From Sympetrum striolatum (lineage: Eukaryota; Arthropoda; Insecta; Odonata; Libellulidae), in assembly GCA_947579665.1 (NCBI GenBank), contig OX388349.1:23282459-23346458 (forward strand): a stretch of 64,000 nucleotides of DNA, in the 5' to 3' direction. The notes beneath the pieces are model-generated. The model did not search any database and had not been told where the DNA came from. It saw only the letters and a list, made by a program, of their open reading frames with translations. The translations under genes were made by a program, and so were the position numbers. Numbering within the stretch: position 1 is the stretch's first letter; the number at the start of each line of letters is the position of its first letter. Positions 15,701 to 29,100 of the stretch are shown here, piece by piece.

Positions 15701-17145
15701 TGCTTTTCGCGAGAAAACTAAAGTTACCGCAGTATTTCTGCTCATTACACATCGGGAATATCCCAGTAATCGCTGCATCGAATATTTCCAAAGAATGAAT
15801 TACTGTCGCTGAGCCGCGTCATTAAAGGGGCTTTGTGAAACTTTTATTTTATTCCTGCCATTTATACTCGTAACGAGCCCCGTAAATCATCCCGATTCCA
15901 GATATAACATATCGGGTTATTTGAGCGATTTGTAAGTTTTCCGAATGGAATTATTTGAAAACGTTCGGGGGTCATGGATCCGAAATATGTTTTCACTTAG
16001 TTTTCTGAATCAAACCCAGTGTCGCTTTACCTACCCTTTTTAATACCGGCCGAATTTCACGTGTAATCTACTGCTTGGAAATTAATCATACGTTAGATGG
16101 TCAGATATGTGTCTATTTTGTATTAGTTAGACTTCTTTTGGTGTGTACACTTGGTGGAAAATGTATTAATTCCTCTTATAAAACTCTCCACATTTGATGA
16201 TGATAAAAATGTATTGTTAATTTTAGAGGAATTCAAATTTGCTTTATACAAAGAAAATCCCTTTACCTTCATATCAGGTATTTTTCTATTCTCATACTCC
16301 ATTATCATTTCCGGGATATTTAAATGATTATATTTTTATATGGCATTATTAAGTATTTAACGATATTTTTGTAATTAAGTTACACATATATGACTGTATA
16401 ATGTTCTTTTCGATATAAGTCGTAATCTTAGAGCATGATTTACTAATCTATGCTGCAAAAATATAAGTAATCTAAAGAAACAGTTAAACGTTTAAATTAT
16501 ACGTGAAACATAATGTAAACTTCGTTTTCTTGCAGGGAAGTTAACATTCTTCCAATTATTTTTCGGAAGAAGGGAATTATTTACGATTGCTTACGAAAAA
16601 TAAACACGAATCTTCTGAATACACTGAAAACTCGTTATCCCCAATGAATCATTTTCTCAATTTATATGGTAATGTACTATTAATTGGGTTAAGTGTTTCC
16701 ATACGAAAATAAATATCATTTACGTTATTTATAAGTTACGTTTTCATGGAGACTTTGTATTAGCTAATTCCATTGACCGCAGTTAGCAAAGAGCTGCGTT
16801 ATTTCCAAAGTTTACCAGCGATTAGAGCCCAGTTTCAATTTGTTAATTCATTAGGAGAGATTTTTCGAAGCCGAATTAGGGCCGTAATGGATTTCCGAAT
16901 AGGAGAGCAGTAATCACTAGGATTACGCAACGGAAACTCAATAATTATTGTTCAAAACTCTCGTTGTAATTCGCCGTCGACCAACGGTCACATCTGTTTT
17001 TATCCGAGATACCGTTAATTCAATTCGCGTGGAAAAATATCGCCCGGGGTCTGCTCCGGACAGTAACAGATGTAGGCCATTATGTTATTAAATTAGAGTG
17101 TGCATACGCACTCATTCTCAACGCCACGTGTTCTTTCCATTGCAG

Positions 17146-17355
17146 AGGACTGCCCTGATCCGGAGTGCGGAGGCCACGGCACTTGCGTCGGCGGCCGATG
17201 TCACTGCAAAGCGGGTTGGACGGGAACCAACTGTTCCTCTCCTGACGAGAGGGTGTCCCATTGTCTGCCCTCTTGTTCTGACCACGGAGCGTACGACCTG
17301 GAGGCGGGAGCCTGCGTCTGCGACAAGTTCTGGTCCGGACCCGACTGCTCCAGAG
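17146..17355 (+). CDS. Ten-m/Ten-a: Teneurin exon: EGF-like repeats 4 and 5
   Basis: The exon follows the acceptor TTCCATTGCAG and ends at the donor GTAAGA; both borders are in phase 1. The first EGF unit has all six cysteines (CGGHGTC ... [12 protein letters not shown]). The second begins [12 protein letters not shown] and ends [12 protein letters not shown]. It has only five cysteines because a tyrosine stands where the third cysteine is expected. Teneurin EGF2 and EGF5 characteristically replace this cysteine with an aromatic residue, which leaves an unpaired cysteine for disulphide-linked dimers. On that basis the exon encodes EGF4 and EGF5 of eight. The repeats act outside the cell as a stalk. 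The next exon is nearly 12 kb downstream. Confidence 0.93.
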
Positions 17356-19422
17356 GTAAGAGTTGATGACTGGGTGGATGAAGCAGTAGCGCTGATGGGA
17401 GACTAGATGGATGAAACAGTCGCATCGTGAGACTATCCAGGTTCCAAAAGGACGCTGTTTTCATTGGAGGGTGGCGCTCATCTTGGATTATCTCGATATA
17501 GAATCGAAGTATCTGCTTCTTGTCGGATTGCCCCTTTTGTCCTATTCAAGCATTCATCTCTCTTTGATGCTTGGGCGCTAAGGATTCGTCTATTCAAGCA
17601 AGACTTTTTCATCTCTTCATAGAGACTGTTATTTGTCTTGATTTTAAAGCTCTCGATCCATTGGAATCTTTTTCGCGCACCTTTTTTGAAATTTGTAACA
17701 AATATTCAGCTGATGAAAATGTAAATAGGACGACATTTTATATTTTTGAACCTCATACATTAAAAAAAATAATGAAGTTAATTATATAAACTCACGTCTC
17801 ATTATATAATCGTAAAATTTCACATAAGAGTTTCTCTTTGATATTATCTAAAACAAGTTCTTGCATAGTTCTCTGTCACGTAAACTCAGTAAAGTCATGC
17901 CCCAAGTTCTATGAATTAAATTTAAAAACCACACTTAGAGATAATATTTGCTCAAATTTATACACATTTTTCTACATAAATTGCTTGGGGTAAAAGTAAA
18001 CTTCGAAGGAAATTAAAAGGTGCCCTTTATTTATCGTAGCACCAGAAAATTAGAATGAAGATGAAGTAACGATAATATTAACGTTTAATTCCATGTAATT
18101 AGATCGTATAAAGCAAACGAACATTATTGCGAACGAACTTAATTGCCAATGCTCAAGTACAAATATTTCACTGGATGAAAATAACTCGTTTGAAATAACG
18201 TAAAAATCATGATATTTATTTCTTGAATTAGGTTTCACAGAAAACAGCTTTTGATAAATGGAGGAATGATAGCATCATACTAGATAATTTTCTGATCTTC
18301 TATTTAAGTATCTCTGTAAATTTCTCTCTTTATTTAATACGCGAGACCGATGTTTTGAATTTTATCTAGAGTTAAGGTAGTTTTGCTGTTTTATTTCAGC
18401 TTACCAGCTCCAAACCCCTCGAGCAAAAGTTTAGAAAACTCAGTTCAAGCAGATAGTTTTGCTCATTTTTCCCTACGCCGAAATCATTCTGCAAATAGAT
18501 ACTCTAAAATCAGAAGCGAAGATACTATTTACTTTCTACTCGTTTGCTCTGTGCTAGCAGATGTGGAGCGAAATTGCATTAAGATTTACTCAAGCACAGT
18601 CACTGAATATCTTTCACATTTATCGCTTTTCTATCCTCTGATATCCGAGAAACTTCGTAAATATCTTTTTTTATCCAACGGTCTCAGTTTATATTTTATC
18701 GTGCGTCATATTTGCTAGACTCGTGATTTGCTTATTCTACGAAATAAATGTTGCAGCGAAACATTTTTTTTAATTATTGGCTGTACTGTAGCCGATTAAA
18801 TATCTCAAGTTTTATATATTTTCCACAATAATCCAAAATAGTGGATAGAAATAGAGTTTTATCAGCAACGATACCGATATTTTGATAGCTCTTATCATTG
18901 TCCTAGATTCCTATCCCTACTAGCTATATCATTAATGCAAACATTGATTGCTAGGTGAATCACGGTTGAAAAATATAATGTAATCCAATTGCCAATCAAA
19001 TTTATCATTGCAAAAGTAATATGATTAAGCATCAGATTAAGTGATTTCTAGGTCTCAATTTTCAAAATATCGAAGTCGATTGAAGGATAGGAGACGATGT
19101 TGGAAACGAAAATCTGAAAGTCAATGAATAAAATAAAACTCCCCTCGCTTTAATTCATGATATGATAATCAAGTTGCGACAATCTATTATTTTAAAACTT
19201 TTTATTAGACATATTGAGATTAATTTTGCTACTTGCGTATCTATTTATGAAAATTAATACCTCGTATGTACGAGTAATTTCATGAAATACAACCCATAAT
19301 CCTTTGCCACTGTTATATGCCACATTCCTTCTCGAAAAAGTCCATAATCACGAAATAATAAATTAAATGGTATTTACCAATAGCAAAGTAAGACGATGAA
19401 TCATTTAATTTCTATTTTTGCA

Positions 19423-19980
19423 GAATCATGCGAGAAAATTTGCATTGATTTGATTTTTGTTACTATCATAAATGCTTCGGCTTTATTCAATGCATATCAT
19501 CGCGATTTAAACGTTCAAATGTTTGCTCGCAAACGATAAGCTCATTAACTGAAAATTATCCCTTTGTTCAAATACCGCCTTTACAATACACCTACACAAT
19601 ATTCATTCTGATTGAATCTCTGAATAGTCATACCATTTTCCAATTTATGTTTTCATTGGAATTATACCTTGCTTTTGTAGATTATCTTTGAACAATAGCA
19701 TAAATGAGACGTTAAATGTTGTTTTAAATCACTTTGTATTAATGGTCTTAAACATATGGGAAAAAATATTTGATCATCTCCTCTTGATTGTTAACTGCAT
19801 CGGTTTCTCGGTTTATATAGATTCGTTTGTGGTGTTTACATCAGTAGCATACAAATTTGTAGCCAATTAAAGTTAAATTATTTTCTTTACAAAAGACGTG
19901 TTTCCTTATATTTAGTCATACTCTGGTCGTCGTTAAAAATTGTCGAATTGGATATTTTATATTTTCAATAATTTTGATCG
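19423..19980. repeat. Diverged duplicated sequence, copy A
   Basis: It aligns in the same orientation with 22,570-23,128. Shared blocks include TTGCATTGATTT, TCGCAAACGATAA, TTGAATCTCTGA, ACCTTGCTTTTGTG (A has ACCTTGCTTTTGTA), GATCATCTCCTCTTGATTG and CAGTAGCATA. Copies differ by many substitutions and small indels. It may be a dispersed transposon relic or an old local duplication. No coding capacity was recognised. Confidence 0.75.
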
Positions 19981-21342
19981 ATAACGCTTGTCAGCTCACA
20001 TAATTATTACGCTACGAAATATATTTTGATATTTCAAATATCAAATTGATTAATACCTTATAATTGAATAGGTTCGAAGAGGACTTTTTCAAAACCATTG
20101 TCGTATTATTTGGAGTTTAGTGTGCTAGAGTTTCATCCGTATTTCCAATGCCTCCATATCATAGTTTTATCACCATGTCTTGAATTAAATCATCGAGCTC
20201 CATCGACGAAAAATTCCGCCCGCGTTCCCATCTTGCATGCGACAAAAACCACCACGACCAACGGTTCAGAATAAAAAGGTTTTCAGAACAGAAAAGAAAT
20301 ATACGGCGGAGTACCTTATCGGTTGCCCAATCATGATTCGGATGGCGCGTATGAAGCCCGTTATACATTCCACACGACATTGAAATCGAGCCCGAGGCGC
20401 TCTTTTTTTATTCAGAGCCCAATTATTCCGTTCCGTATTGAGTTCTGCCAATGAAGCAAATGGGTTAGCGAAAATTCGGAGCTGGGTTGAGGAGAAGCTG
20501 TGTATGGGAGCGATGCTGGTAATACGAGAAGAAAGAAAAAGAAGTGCTCGCTGTCGATGGGAACGAAACCGTTTGATTGCTGGCGTATCCTGTCCTAAAG
20601 TTCATTCTACGTCGGATAGTAGCGTTCAGGCACTAATTATAGGTTGGGAAATAGAGAAGGATATGTCATTGAGAACGATAAAATTGATGACGTCTAGACG
20701 AATGAAAATGCACGAGTTCGATAGCTCGTTTGTGTCTTTATAATTAACCACTCGTTAGTATAATAACAATCTTAGAATAAAAAATTGCATATGTTTTAAT
20801 TAATTGGCGTTTTATTCCATCATAAACTAGAAGTAGTTTAACAGGAAAGTTACGCGATGATTTCCAACGCGATATTCAGTTTATGAATGTGTTTACGCTC
20901 ATCTAAATTGGATGGAAATAAATGCAGTGATTGTTGCCGTAAACTGGAATATTTATAAACGAATGCGCACTTTATTCCGTGGAAAGGGCACTTATTTTAG
21001 ATATTAGCATAGAAAATTCGCATATGTATAGAATAGATTCGACGGCAGAATAGCGACTATCCTATTTGTAGCAGAACATATACATATTTGCTTTCGGCTT
21101 CACTGATTTATTCTTTTTAAAAGAACTGCGTATTCTGTTATGAAAATAATTTGCTCATGTAGAATTCTTATTAAGTTTTGAGCATCAGTAATTTTTAAAA
21201 TCGCAGATTTTTTTCGTAAAGTTCTTTCAATTTAATTGCTTGAATACAAATATCGCTTCCGATATTGAGAACTGACTAGCAAACGGCTGAAGTTTTTTTA
21301 CTTTTTAAAGCAAAAGGATTAGCTCGCAAATATGGTTCTAAA

Positions 21343-21526
21343 GTAATATTAATAATAATAACTTCTCCTATGGAAACAGTAAGACCCCAACGGCATCTAT
21401 TTCAATAAATATTACTATTCACAAGCACACACAACCATTCCCTAGCCTGAAAAATCCGACTAGCCGGTATTTGAACCCGGAACCATGGCCTTTTAATGCT
21501 AACCACTCCGCTACCGCAGCCAGATT
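21343..21526 (-). mobile_element. tRNA-derived SINE (minus strand)
   Basis: Read on the minus strand, the head has a Pol III A box-like stretch TAGCGGAGTGGTTAG (21,499-21,513) and, 20-odd bases further, a B box GGTTCAAATACC (21,466-21,477) flanked by CCGG on both sides. This is the internal promoter of a tRNA-related sequence. The body continues through 21,460-21,370 and ends in an ATT-rich tail (about 21,345-21,362), as in many SINEs. The aminoacyl stem is not intact and there is no sensible complete cloverleaf, so it is not called a functional tRNA. It sits inside the EGF5-EGF6 intron. Confidence 0.8.
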
Positions 21527-21907
21527 GCTTTTAAACATTTATTTTCTTGCCAATATTTGGTATAGATAGAAAATTGTCACTGAAACTAATGATTCTTACG
21601 TTTGCGAAAGCGATAAGATAAATGTCAATCCACTTGAGAGAAAGAGAGGTTTGGGAGAGTAAGAAAAGTTGCGTCACCATTGCTCCTAGATTTCCACTCG
21701 CGAGTTTATTTAACCACTTGTGATTGCGAGGGAATAAACTTTGTAATCGCTATTGAAAAGTGCGTGTTTGCCCACGACTTTGATTAAACGCCGCTGAAAG
21801 GAAGCCTTCTCTCGCCGAGCAGGCGGGAAAAATCGCTCAAGTTCGTTCATAGATTACAGTCCCGAAAAGTCTATTTGCGCCCGATGTAATTGCCTAGAAA
21901 TAAATAC

Positions 21908-22155
21908 GCGGGAGGAAGGGAAGGGAGGGGAGGTAGGGGTGTGAGGGTGGGGGAAAGAGTGCGGGAGGGGAAGGGACAGGGGAATAAATATAAAAAAGAT
22001 CTCGGAGGAATTTCGGTGGAATATCAGGGTTTTTGAAGGAATACTCCGGAATGGTAGTCGTCGACGAGGGGAGTTTGGGACACAGTTGAATCGATAAACT
22101 CGTCAAGGGATTTAAGCTGGAAGAGGGTGGCAGGAGGGTGGGGGGAGGGGAGGTT
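21908..22155 (+). other. G-run-rich tract with quadruplex-forming potential
   Basis: At 21,910-21,985 the + strand has more than eight runs of three to five G separated by one to seven bases, which fits the usual G3+N1-7 quadruplex pattern. A second cluster lies at 22,124-22,152. In the nascent transcript these runs would be on the RNA strand. Any function is inference; it could be simple purine-rich low-complexity DNA. Confidence 0.6.
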
Positions 22156-22569
22156 AGTGACGAGGATGACATCTGTGAGCGTCATCACGGAGACTGCCCC
22201 CTGCAGCCTCTCCCGCTTTGGAAAAATCGCAGCCACCGGAGCCGCTCGCCCCCACCTTCTCTCATTTCCCGATGACTTTTAACCCCGGACCATTTGTCTT
22301 TATAGTCTACGGACATATTCCGCGGATTAATTGGCCTTTTTTCCCCGCGATGGGGGAAGGAAAGCCCGGTGTTCGTCTCCGGTTTTCACCGGTGAAAAAA
22401 TGTTAGAAGCAACAGATCGATTCGGGGACGTAATAAGAGAAGGAGTCGTTATACGCGAGGGGTAATTCTCTCCGGAGAAACTCCATCACCGATAAGAAAT
22501 GATTACTCAAAACTTGCCAATAGCAAGAGGAGGCAAGATAAGAGGAACAATAATATTTTATGCCTGATA

Positions 22570-23128
22570 TATCATTCGAGAAAACTTGCATTGATTTTAT
22601 TGTTGTTACTGACATAAATGTTCCGGCTTTATGCAATGTATTTCATCTCTGTATAAACATTCAAGTGTTTGTTCGCAAACGATAAAATCATAAATTGTAA
22701 AATATTACTTTGTTCAAATACTGCATATATAAACGATCACACTATTCATTTTATTGAATCTCTGAGTAGCTATTTCATATTCCGATTTATGGAAACTATG
22801 GACTTTGAAATACAATTCGCTAGCGAGGGAAATGTTTCAATTGAAATGTTACCTTGCTTTTGTGTAATAAATTAGACATCCAAAGTTATATTAATGGAAA
22901 TTTGAATTACCTAATCGTCTTAAACATAAGGGATCATCTCCTCTTGATTGAGTTTGAATCGTTCTCTCTGTTTTTGCAGATTATTATGTCTTTTTATCAG
23001 TAGCATATGAATATATAATAATGTAATAATATAATATCTTCTAATTTACCCAATATTTTTTTATTAAAGCTTGGCCATACTTTGGTCACTAGTAAAAACT
23101 GGCAATTTTGGTGTCATATGTTTTTAAA
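22570..23128. repeat. Diverged duplicated sequence, copy B
   Basis: This is the partner of 19,423-19,980, in the same orientation about 3.1 kb downstream in the same intron. Similarity runs from the ATTCGAGAAAACTTGCATTG region to the AAAACTGGCAATTTTGG region, interrupted by indels, one of which adds about 60 bases near 22,795-22,850. Which copy is ancestral cannot be seen. Confidence 0.75.
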
Positions 23129-26100
23129 TAATTACTGTTGAGCCGGTATGCAAAGCGGGGTAACGTGAGTTTTCTATCGGCGGGAGCGGTCGGGGGGACG
23201 AGCGGAGAAAAATTGACTTGACCGGAAATCAAGCGAGGGTCATCCGACGGGTGATCTACCGCTGAATTAACATGTTCGATGGGAGCGGCGGAATGATAGC
23301 CTCTGTCTGCGGACCACATGTGGTCCAATTCAACTTTCTATTCCGCCCGTGGTCGATGGTATTTATCCTTCCACGTCCCGTTTTTCATCCCAAATATATT
23401 TCTGAGTACGTGACAGCGGAGTTATTCCTGCAAAAAGGACGATTCGGAGCTAATCGTCGAGATCTATTCCGCGCGCTTAAAAGCAAATACGAATGGGATC
23501 GAAATGTGTCTTGTGGAGCATCGAAGTGAGATGAAGGTATCCGTAATTGAATGGAAGTTCTCATCGGAGTGGCATGTCGTGCTAAAAGCGCGAAAATTAA
23601 TGGATACCCACGTTTCATCTCCTTGCATAACGTATTACTACTATAGAGCAAATTTGCAGAGAGGTTAATAACGTTTTTATCGATAAACGTAATTTTTCGA
23701 AATTCAATTATCACTTTTTGCAACTTCCACATCTTTAAATATTAATATTTTAGGTGGTGTATTCAAAAAGCTTGTAATCATTAAATAATTTATCAAAGAG
23801 CATTTTTTGTTAATATTTAAACTCGTTATTCATTTTATTGCATGAATATCATTTATTGTCATCTTATAACGTATAAATTGCTCCACTGTTTTTTTCAACT
23901 TGGGATAATATAAAAGTGGGCTTTTGTGGGATTATTTCATGGAATTGGTCTTCAAGGAGGGAATTGAAAATGATGAAGATAATGTGTTTTAATTTTCATT
24001 TTTTTAATGCTTACATTTTCATTGCCGTTCTGCGATAGGTACATACGTACTTCTCTCTTCTATAAATTATTCTTTTATTTACATAAGAAGGAATCATATG
24101 TTGAGGCTTGTTCGAGTGATGGTTAGAGAAAGATTTTAAGTGATGAAGTAATTTTTTAAATTTATGATAGCTTTCTAGACTTGGAGAAGGTAACAAAGTT
24201 CTGTGATAAACTATTTTAAAGTATTGGAAGAGCAATTTCCATGTAAAAATGTTTATTCAGTTTTAAGAAATTTTCTTGCGCATATTTAAGGAAAAATTAA
24301 ACGATGATATAGAGAAAAGGTCAAATTTTGAGTCTTAGTCTGCCTAAATGTTATTCTTTAAATATAATTACGGTCTATATATGATGAAATGATACCGAAA
24401 ATTGCATTATATTTTCAAAATTCTATTCCCCTCGTATTATTTCAAATGGTAGAGTTAAAACTTTTAGCGGATATTAAAGAAATAATTGTGTATTTCCGGA
24501 TCAAATCCCCTGAGCATTATCTCATCGCATCCAATCGGAAAAATGCTTTAAAAAGAGGCACGATAAATCCTACATGATTGCCTGAAGCATAAATACAATT
24601 TGAAGGCTAGGCGACAAATCGTTTCCTATGAAACGGAATGAAAACTCGACTGTCATAAAATAATCCCAGACCTTGATTTTACAATCCCAGTTTACTTAAA
24701 TTTTCTTAGTCATCCGAAGACGCCAGAATTCAAAATTGCCACTCCTAGACACCTAGAAAAAAGGAAAGAGGAGTTTATTTCCGATTAAACCTCAGTCAGT
24801 GGGGAAATTTAGCGTGAAACCCGTTTACAAACTAAAACATAACGAAATCCTTAAAAAGAGCATTTGGAAACCTCTTTCATTTTGGAAAACCTCAGAGGAT
24901 GCGATTTATTTTATTCGCTAAACTTCCAATAGCCTCTCACCGAGAGCTCAACCCCGGAAACGTTTTCCCAGCAAATCCTTTGCGCCAAACCTAATTCAAA
25001 CCGATGCGTAATTTTAGGCTAACACGTTCGATTCATTTTATTACGGGGATTGAAATTCGGTTGTAAATAACTCTCCGAGCGGCTCTCCTCTGTGCACGCT
25101 TTTCCTCGCAAGTAATTTTCATTTTCAAGCAACGCGTCACGAGGCGACGAGGATTTTTGCAAACACGAATAATTTTCTCATTTTGCCTTCTTTCAAAAGC
25201 GATGAATCCACAAAGAGTCCGTCTCCCCCGCTTCGCGCCTGATTTAAACCCTGACCGACTTTCCCAACGGCGCGCAACATATTCGGTATTCTCGAGGCAT
25301 TCGATTAAATAACGTTCCGACGTAATTTATCCGCGGACATGTCGTTCGGAAAAGAAATATCCGCTCGGAGATGCTCCGCGGGGGATGGAATCACTGCTCG
25401 ATCATTTAGTGATGACTCCTTTGATTATGATGCACACACAAGAACCTGGTTTTTGCCGCGTTGTCGGGGATGATGAAAAAGGACCGACGCGCGATAATTA
25501 TTTCGTTTTCCTTTTGCGGACCCAAATGCGCCCGGATTTTCTTTAAATCCCAATTCTTTAGAGTGATGATGATTTTGCAGTGTGTTTTGTTTCCGTGTCG
25601 TTGAACCTTCAACGTGTCAGCTTCCTCGTATGGAGACTCGCTATCCGTTGACGTTATTTTTTATTTTATTTTGGGTTAGATGGAAGAGGAGACTTTTAGT
25701 CTCAATCTCGCCCGAATAAAGCCGTTTTTTATTATTATTAGATATAGATATGAAAGCGCGACTTTCCGAAAGGCTGACGTATGTTTGGAATTGGAAACAC
25801 TAGATGTAAAACTGAAATCTCCTGTAAGCTATTCACATTCATTTCATATTCCTGGCATCTTAATTTCAGTCGTGATTGAAACACGTTTATTCATTGAATT
25901 CTTCAAAGAAATCCTTTTCCGTTTTATCTGTCTGCAAGTTCTGTCATGTATTGGTATACTTCGGTTATTTCTATACTTTCGTATTAACATATAATTTAGC
26001 ATAATATTTCCTACTTGAGTTAGGTTTTGATTTATTTTCCTCCCGAATTCGGGCGAATGCGGGTTAGACTTTTTAGCTATTCCGTTCTATAGCATCATTG

Positions 26101-29100
26101 AATATTAGTATCCACCAACTTCAATTCATGGTGTGGGGTTTTGTTTGATATGATGGTGGTTGAGATATTAAGTCCTCTATAAATGGAGTGGATATTTGCA
26201 GATGTTATTTTTTAATATATGACGTTGCCACTGAGTAGTGGCCTACTTGTAACGTGATAAGTATATCAGAAATTTATTTAATGCTTGCGTCATCACACAC
26301 ATAAGTGAATGCAGCAAATACTTGCTTTGATAACACAGTACAAATTTTGTTGATATTTAGATAAATTAAATGAATAATTTGCTTAACTTGTCACAGTTTA
26401 TTTAGTAATAATATTAATATCTCCAATTAGAAAAATATACATTCGAGTCCCCATGAGCCAAAATCTGGCTCATCAGGGATCTCTTCATCTGGACAAATGG
26501 TTCACTATTTTAACTACTTATAAGGTTTTTTCGTATTTTAAACTCAGACAAGTAACTGAGGCCATAAATGTTGTCAGACAGATTATTAAAACATTAAAGG
26601 GACCACAACATTTAATCTGTTACTACCATATTGGTTCAAGAACATAAATACATCATAGTTCCTTTTCTTTCTTATTCCCATATTGTTGTCATAATAATCA
26701 TAATATTATTAAACTATGTCGTAAATTAGTATCGCAAAAATGAAAACCTCTAACAGCTCGTGTAGACTATAAAGATGTGAGAGGAAACTTCAGTTTGCGT
26801 GCAAAACGGCGTCAGGTCGTCGATCCACTGTATCTATAGCATGTCTGCCAAACTTAAATTCCTCGATAAGAGACCCCAATGCGAATAAGATACCGCTGTA
26901 GCAAGTTCCCTTAATACAATTATTAATTTATAAACTTATCGCATATGTTCTTAAATTAATACTCTCGCGGTATCTAAAATATGATACTTTAAGGTAGTAA
27001 AACTCTTGAGGTCAGCTATCTGAATTGTATTTAACGACATGTTTCCATTTTATTCAGAAATTGCCAGCGGTAATCAGATTTGTTATGGAGAAAAACTCAA
27101 AGCCTCTTTCCTTTCCGTGACAGGTTGGTTAGTTCCTTTTCTCACGACACAAGAGCGTTATATGCTTTCGTTACGTATTGACATGTTTTACCCTCATTTT
27201 CCATTATAAAAGGCAAGATGTGTTGATTTTCATTTTAAGTTTCGAGCAGGAAGCCTGTAAAGTAAGCTACTCAAATTGTTTCTTTTCTTTTCAAGTATCG
27301 ATTAGCCGTGTAGCTATCCGTCAACTTCATGCCGGTCGATACCGCTGAATTTTTATCACGATAATTTAAGCATTCAATTTAAAGGCCAACGCCTCATTGA
27401 AATAAGTCATTATGACTTTTGACGTATCGTTTTGAATACGGATTTAGACACTTTCAATGGGTATCGAGATATAAAGCGGTTCCCACAAAAACGGTGTGGG
27501 TTATTATCGAAGTTCGTGTATAATGGTAATGAGAACTTGCGGAAGAAGCAACTTTTAGGTCCTTTCATAAGCTTATTATGGAAGTGAATGGGGGAGGGAA
27601 TGAAGCAGATGCTTACAGTTTTAGGTGTGAATCTTTGACACATAGGCATCGGGTTCTCAGCTTATTAGCCTCCTTCAGAACGGGTGTAGGGAAACATAAT
27701 GGGAGAACCCTTCACTCCTTGGTTCTCGACTGCCAAATGTGCCTTCTTGGATGAGTGGAGGGTGGATCAAGGGTGCAAGAGATGGGGTATAGAAAGGAGA
27801 TGAAGGGTAGAAGAGAAACGGAAGATAAAAGACGGGGATGGTCAGCATATGCTAAAGCCAGACAGATTATTATCCCCATATTGAAGAAGGCTAATAATAT
27901 GAAAGCCCCATCATCCTCTTATGCTTCCACCCAAAAAGCCCTCTTTTGACGGTAAGACTTCACCTAGCCTTTGTGACGGTTAGATATTCTGCACTATAAA
28001 AGAACCTTTCTCTGTGTATATATACGTGAACTGATACTTCCTTTAAGTACGATTTCTCATAAATTGAGCTAGCTTTTACGTAACACCCTTTCTTTTCACT
28101 GAATTCCACAAACGTTCTTATCTATGAAAATCTCTTTTGCTCCAGCAATATTTGAATATTTTTTTCGGCTACTACAATTTCCAGGGGCCAAGAATTTGCT
28201 TCACTCTCAATAATTCATTTTGGGAAGAATCCAAGATAGAATTGTACTTTTACCACAAATTTTTATTTTTATAAAAACTGTAACTTCTGTGAAGTTTGAT
28301 AATTCATTTATTGATATGATCTATATTATTACTTTCTTCAAACTTAGCGGATAAAATATTTTACATTGGATTTAAATATAGAAACCTACCTTGCAGCCTA
28401 CTTGGATAGCATTTAAAGGCTACGTAATTTCTCTATTTGTGTATATATTACATCACTATCAACATCATGACAGTGTAAATGCACCGAAACCATGGTCGTA
28501 TATTAATAAATTCTAAATATAAATTAATGATTTAGAATTAAATCTAAATTAATTATAAATAAATTCTAAATAAAAATGAATTTGTGAAAACAAATGCATA
28601 ATATTTAAATAAATGAAACACCCATCCCATATCATGACAGAATGAGCACACAGAACCTATTGTGATACTGTAATTAATTTTTAGTACGTATAAATATGTA
28701 AATACTAATGAATTAAATAAGTATAAATCACCACCCAACCGTAATGGTATGGATGCACATATTCATATCATATTCTTCTACAAATACTGTGTTTTGTAAT
28801 AATAGCATTCCAGTGTTTTTAATTCAACTATGAGGCTCCGTCAGACTTCCTCGGAGAAGATTCGATGCGTGAAAACTCAAGTTGTTTTTTTCTTTCGTAA
28901 CAAAAATCATGCAAATTTGTTTTTTCCTTGCTTTGAATTCCAAGGATCGTGAAAAAGATCCATGTATATTCGAGTCTGCGATGCTTAACAATTTTCGAAG
29001 TCGTAAACGAGAGAACATATCTCGCATTTTGTGCTAAAATCACGCTTTCACAACCTCAATTTATTCCGCCCTTAATTCCACACCGTATGTTATCCTTTCC

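Larger units (their letters stand above)
1..17145. other. Non-coding DNA upstream of first visible exon, probably a long intron
   Basis: No open reading frame here resembles a known protein, and none looks like the missing upstream teneurin exons. The + strand is purine-rich over 1-300, 880-1,240 and 2,100-2,290, and pyrimidine-rich around 7,840-8,010. GC- and CpG-richer patches occur near 3,170-3,610, 5,690-6,130, 9,170-9,500 and 11,580-12,420, within otherwise AT-rich sequence. A foldback repeat (3,912-3,990) and a tandem duplication (12,503-12,705) are listed separately. Because the next exon starts in splice phase 1 and encodes EGF4, this stretch is most simply the 3' part of the intron between the EGF3 and EGF4 exons. 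That is inference. Confidence 0.7.

Noticed and set aside
1..17145. Teneurin intracellular, transmembrane or EGF1-3 exons upstream of 17,146
   Set aside because: No frame shows a hydrophobic membrane segment in a suitable context or the EGF cysteine pattern; these exons are presumed to lie before the window.
21460..21526. A true tRNA gene on the minus strand
   Set aside because: A and B boxes are present, but no convincing acceptor stem or complete cloverleaf, and a SINE-like body and tail follow.
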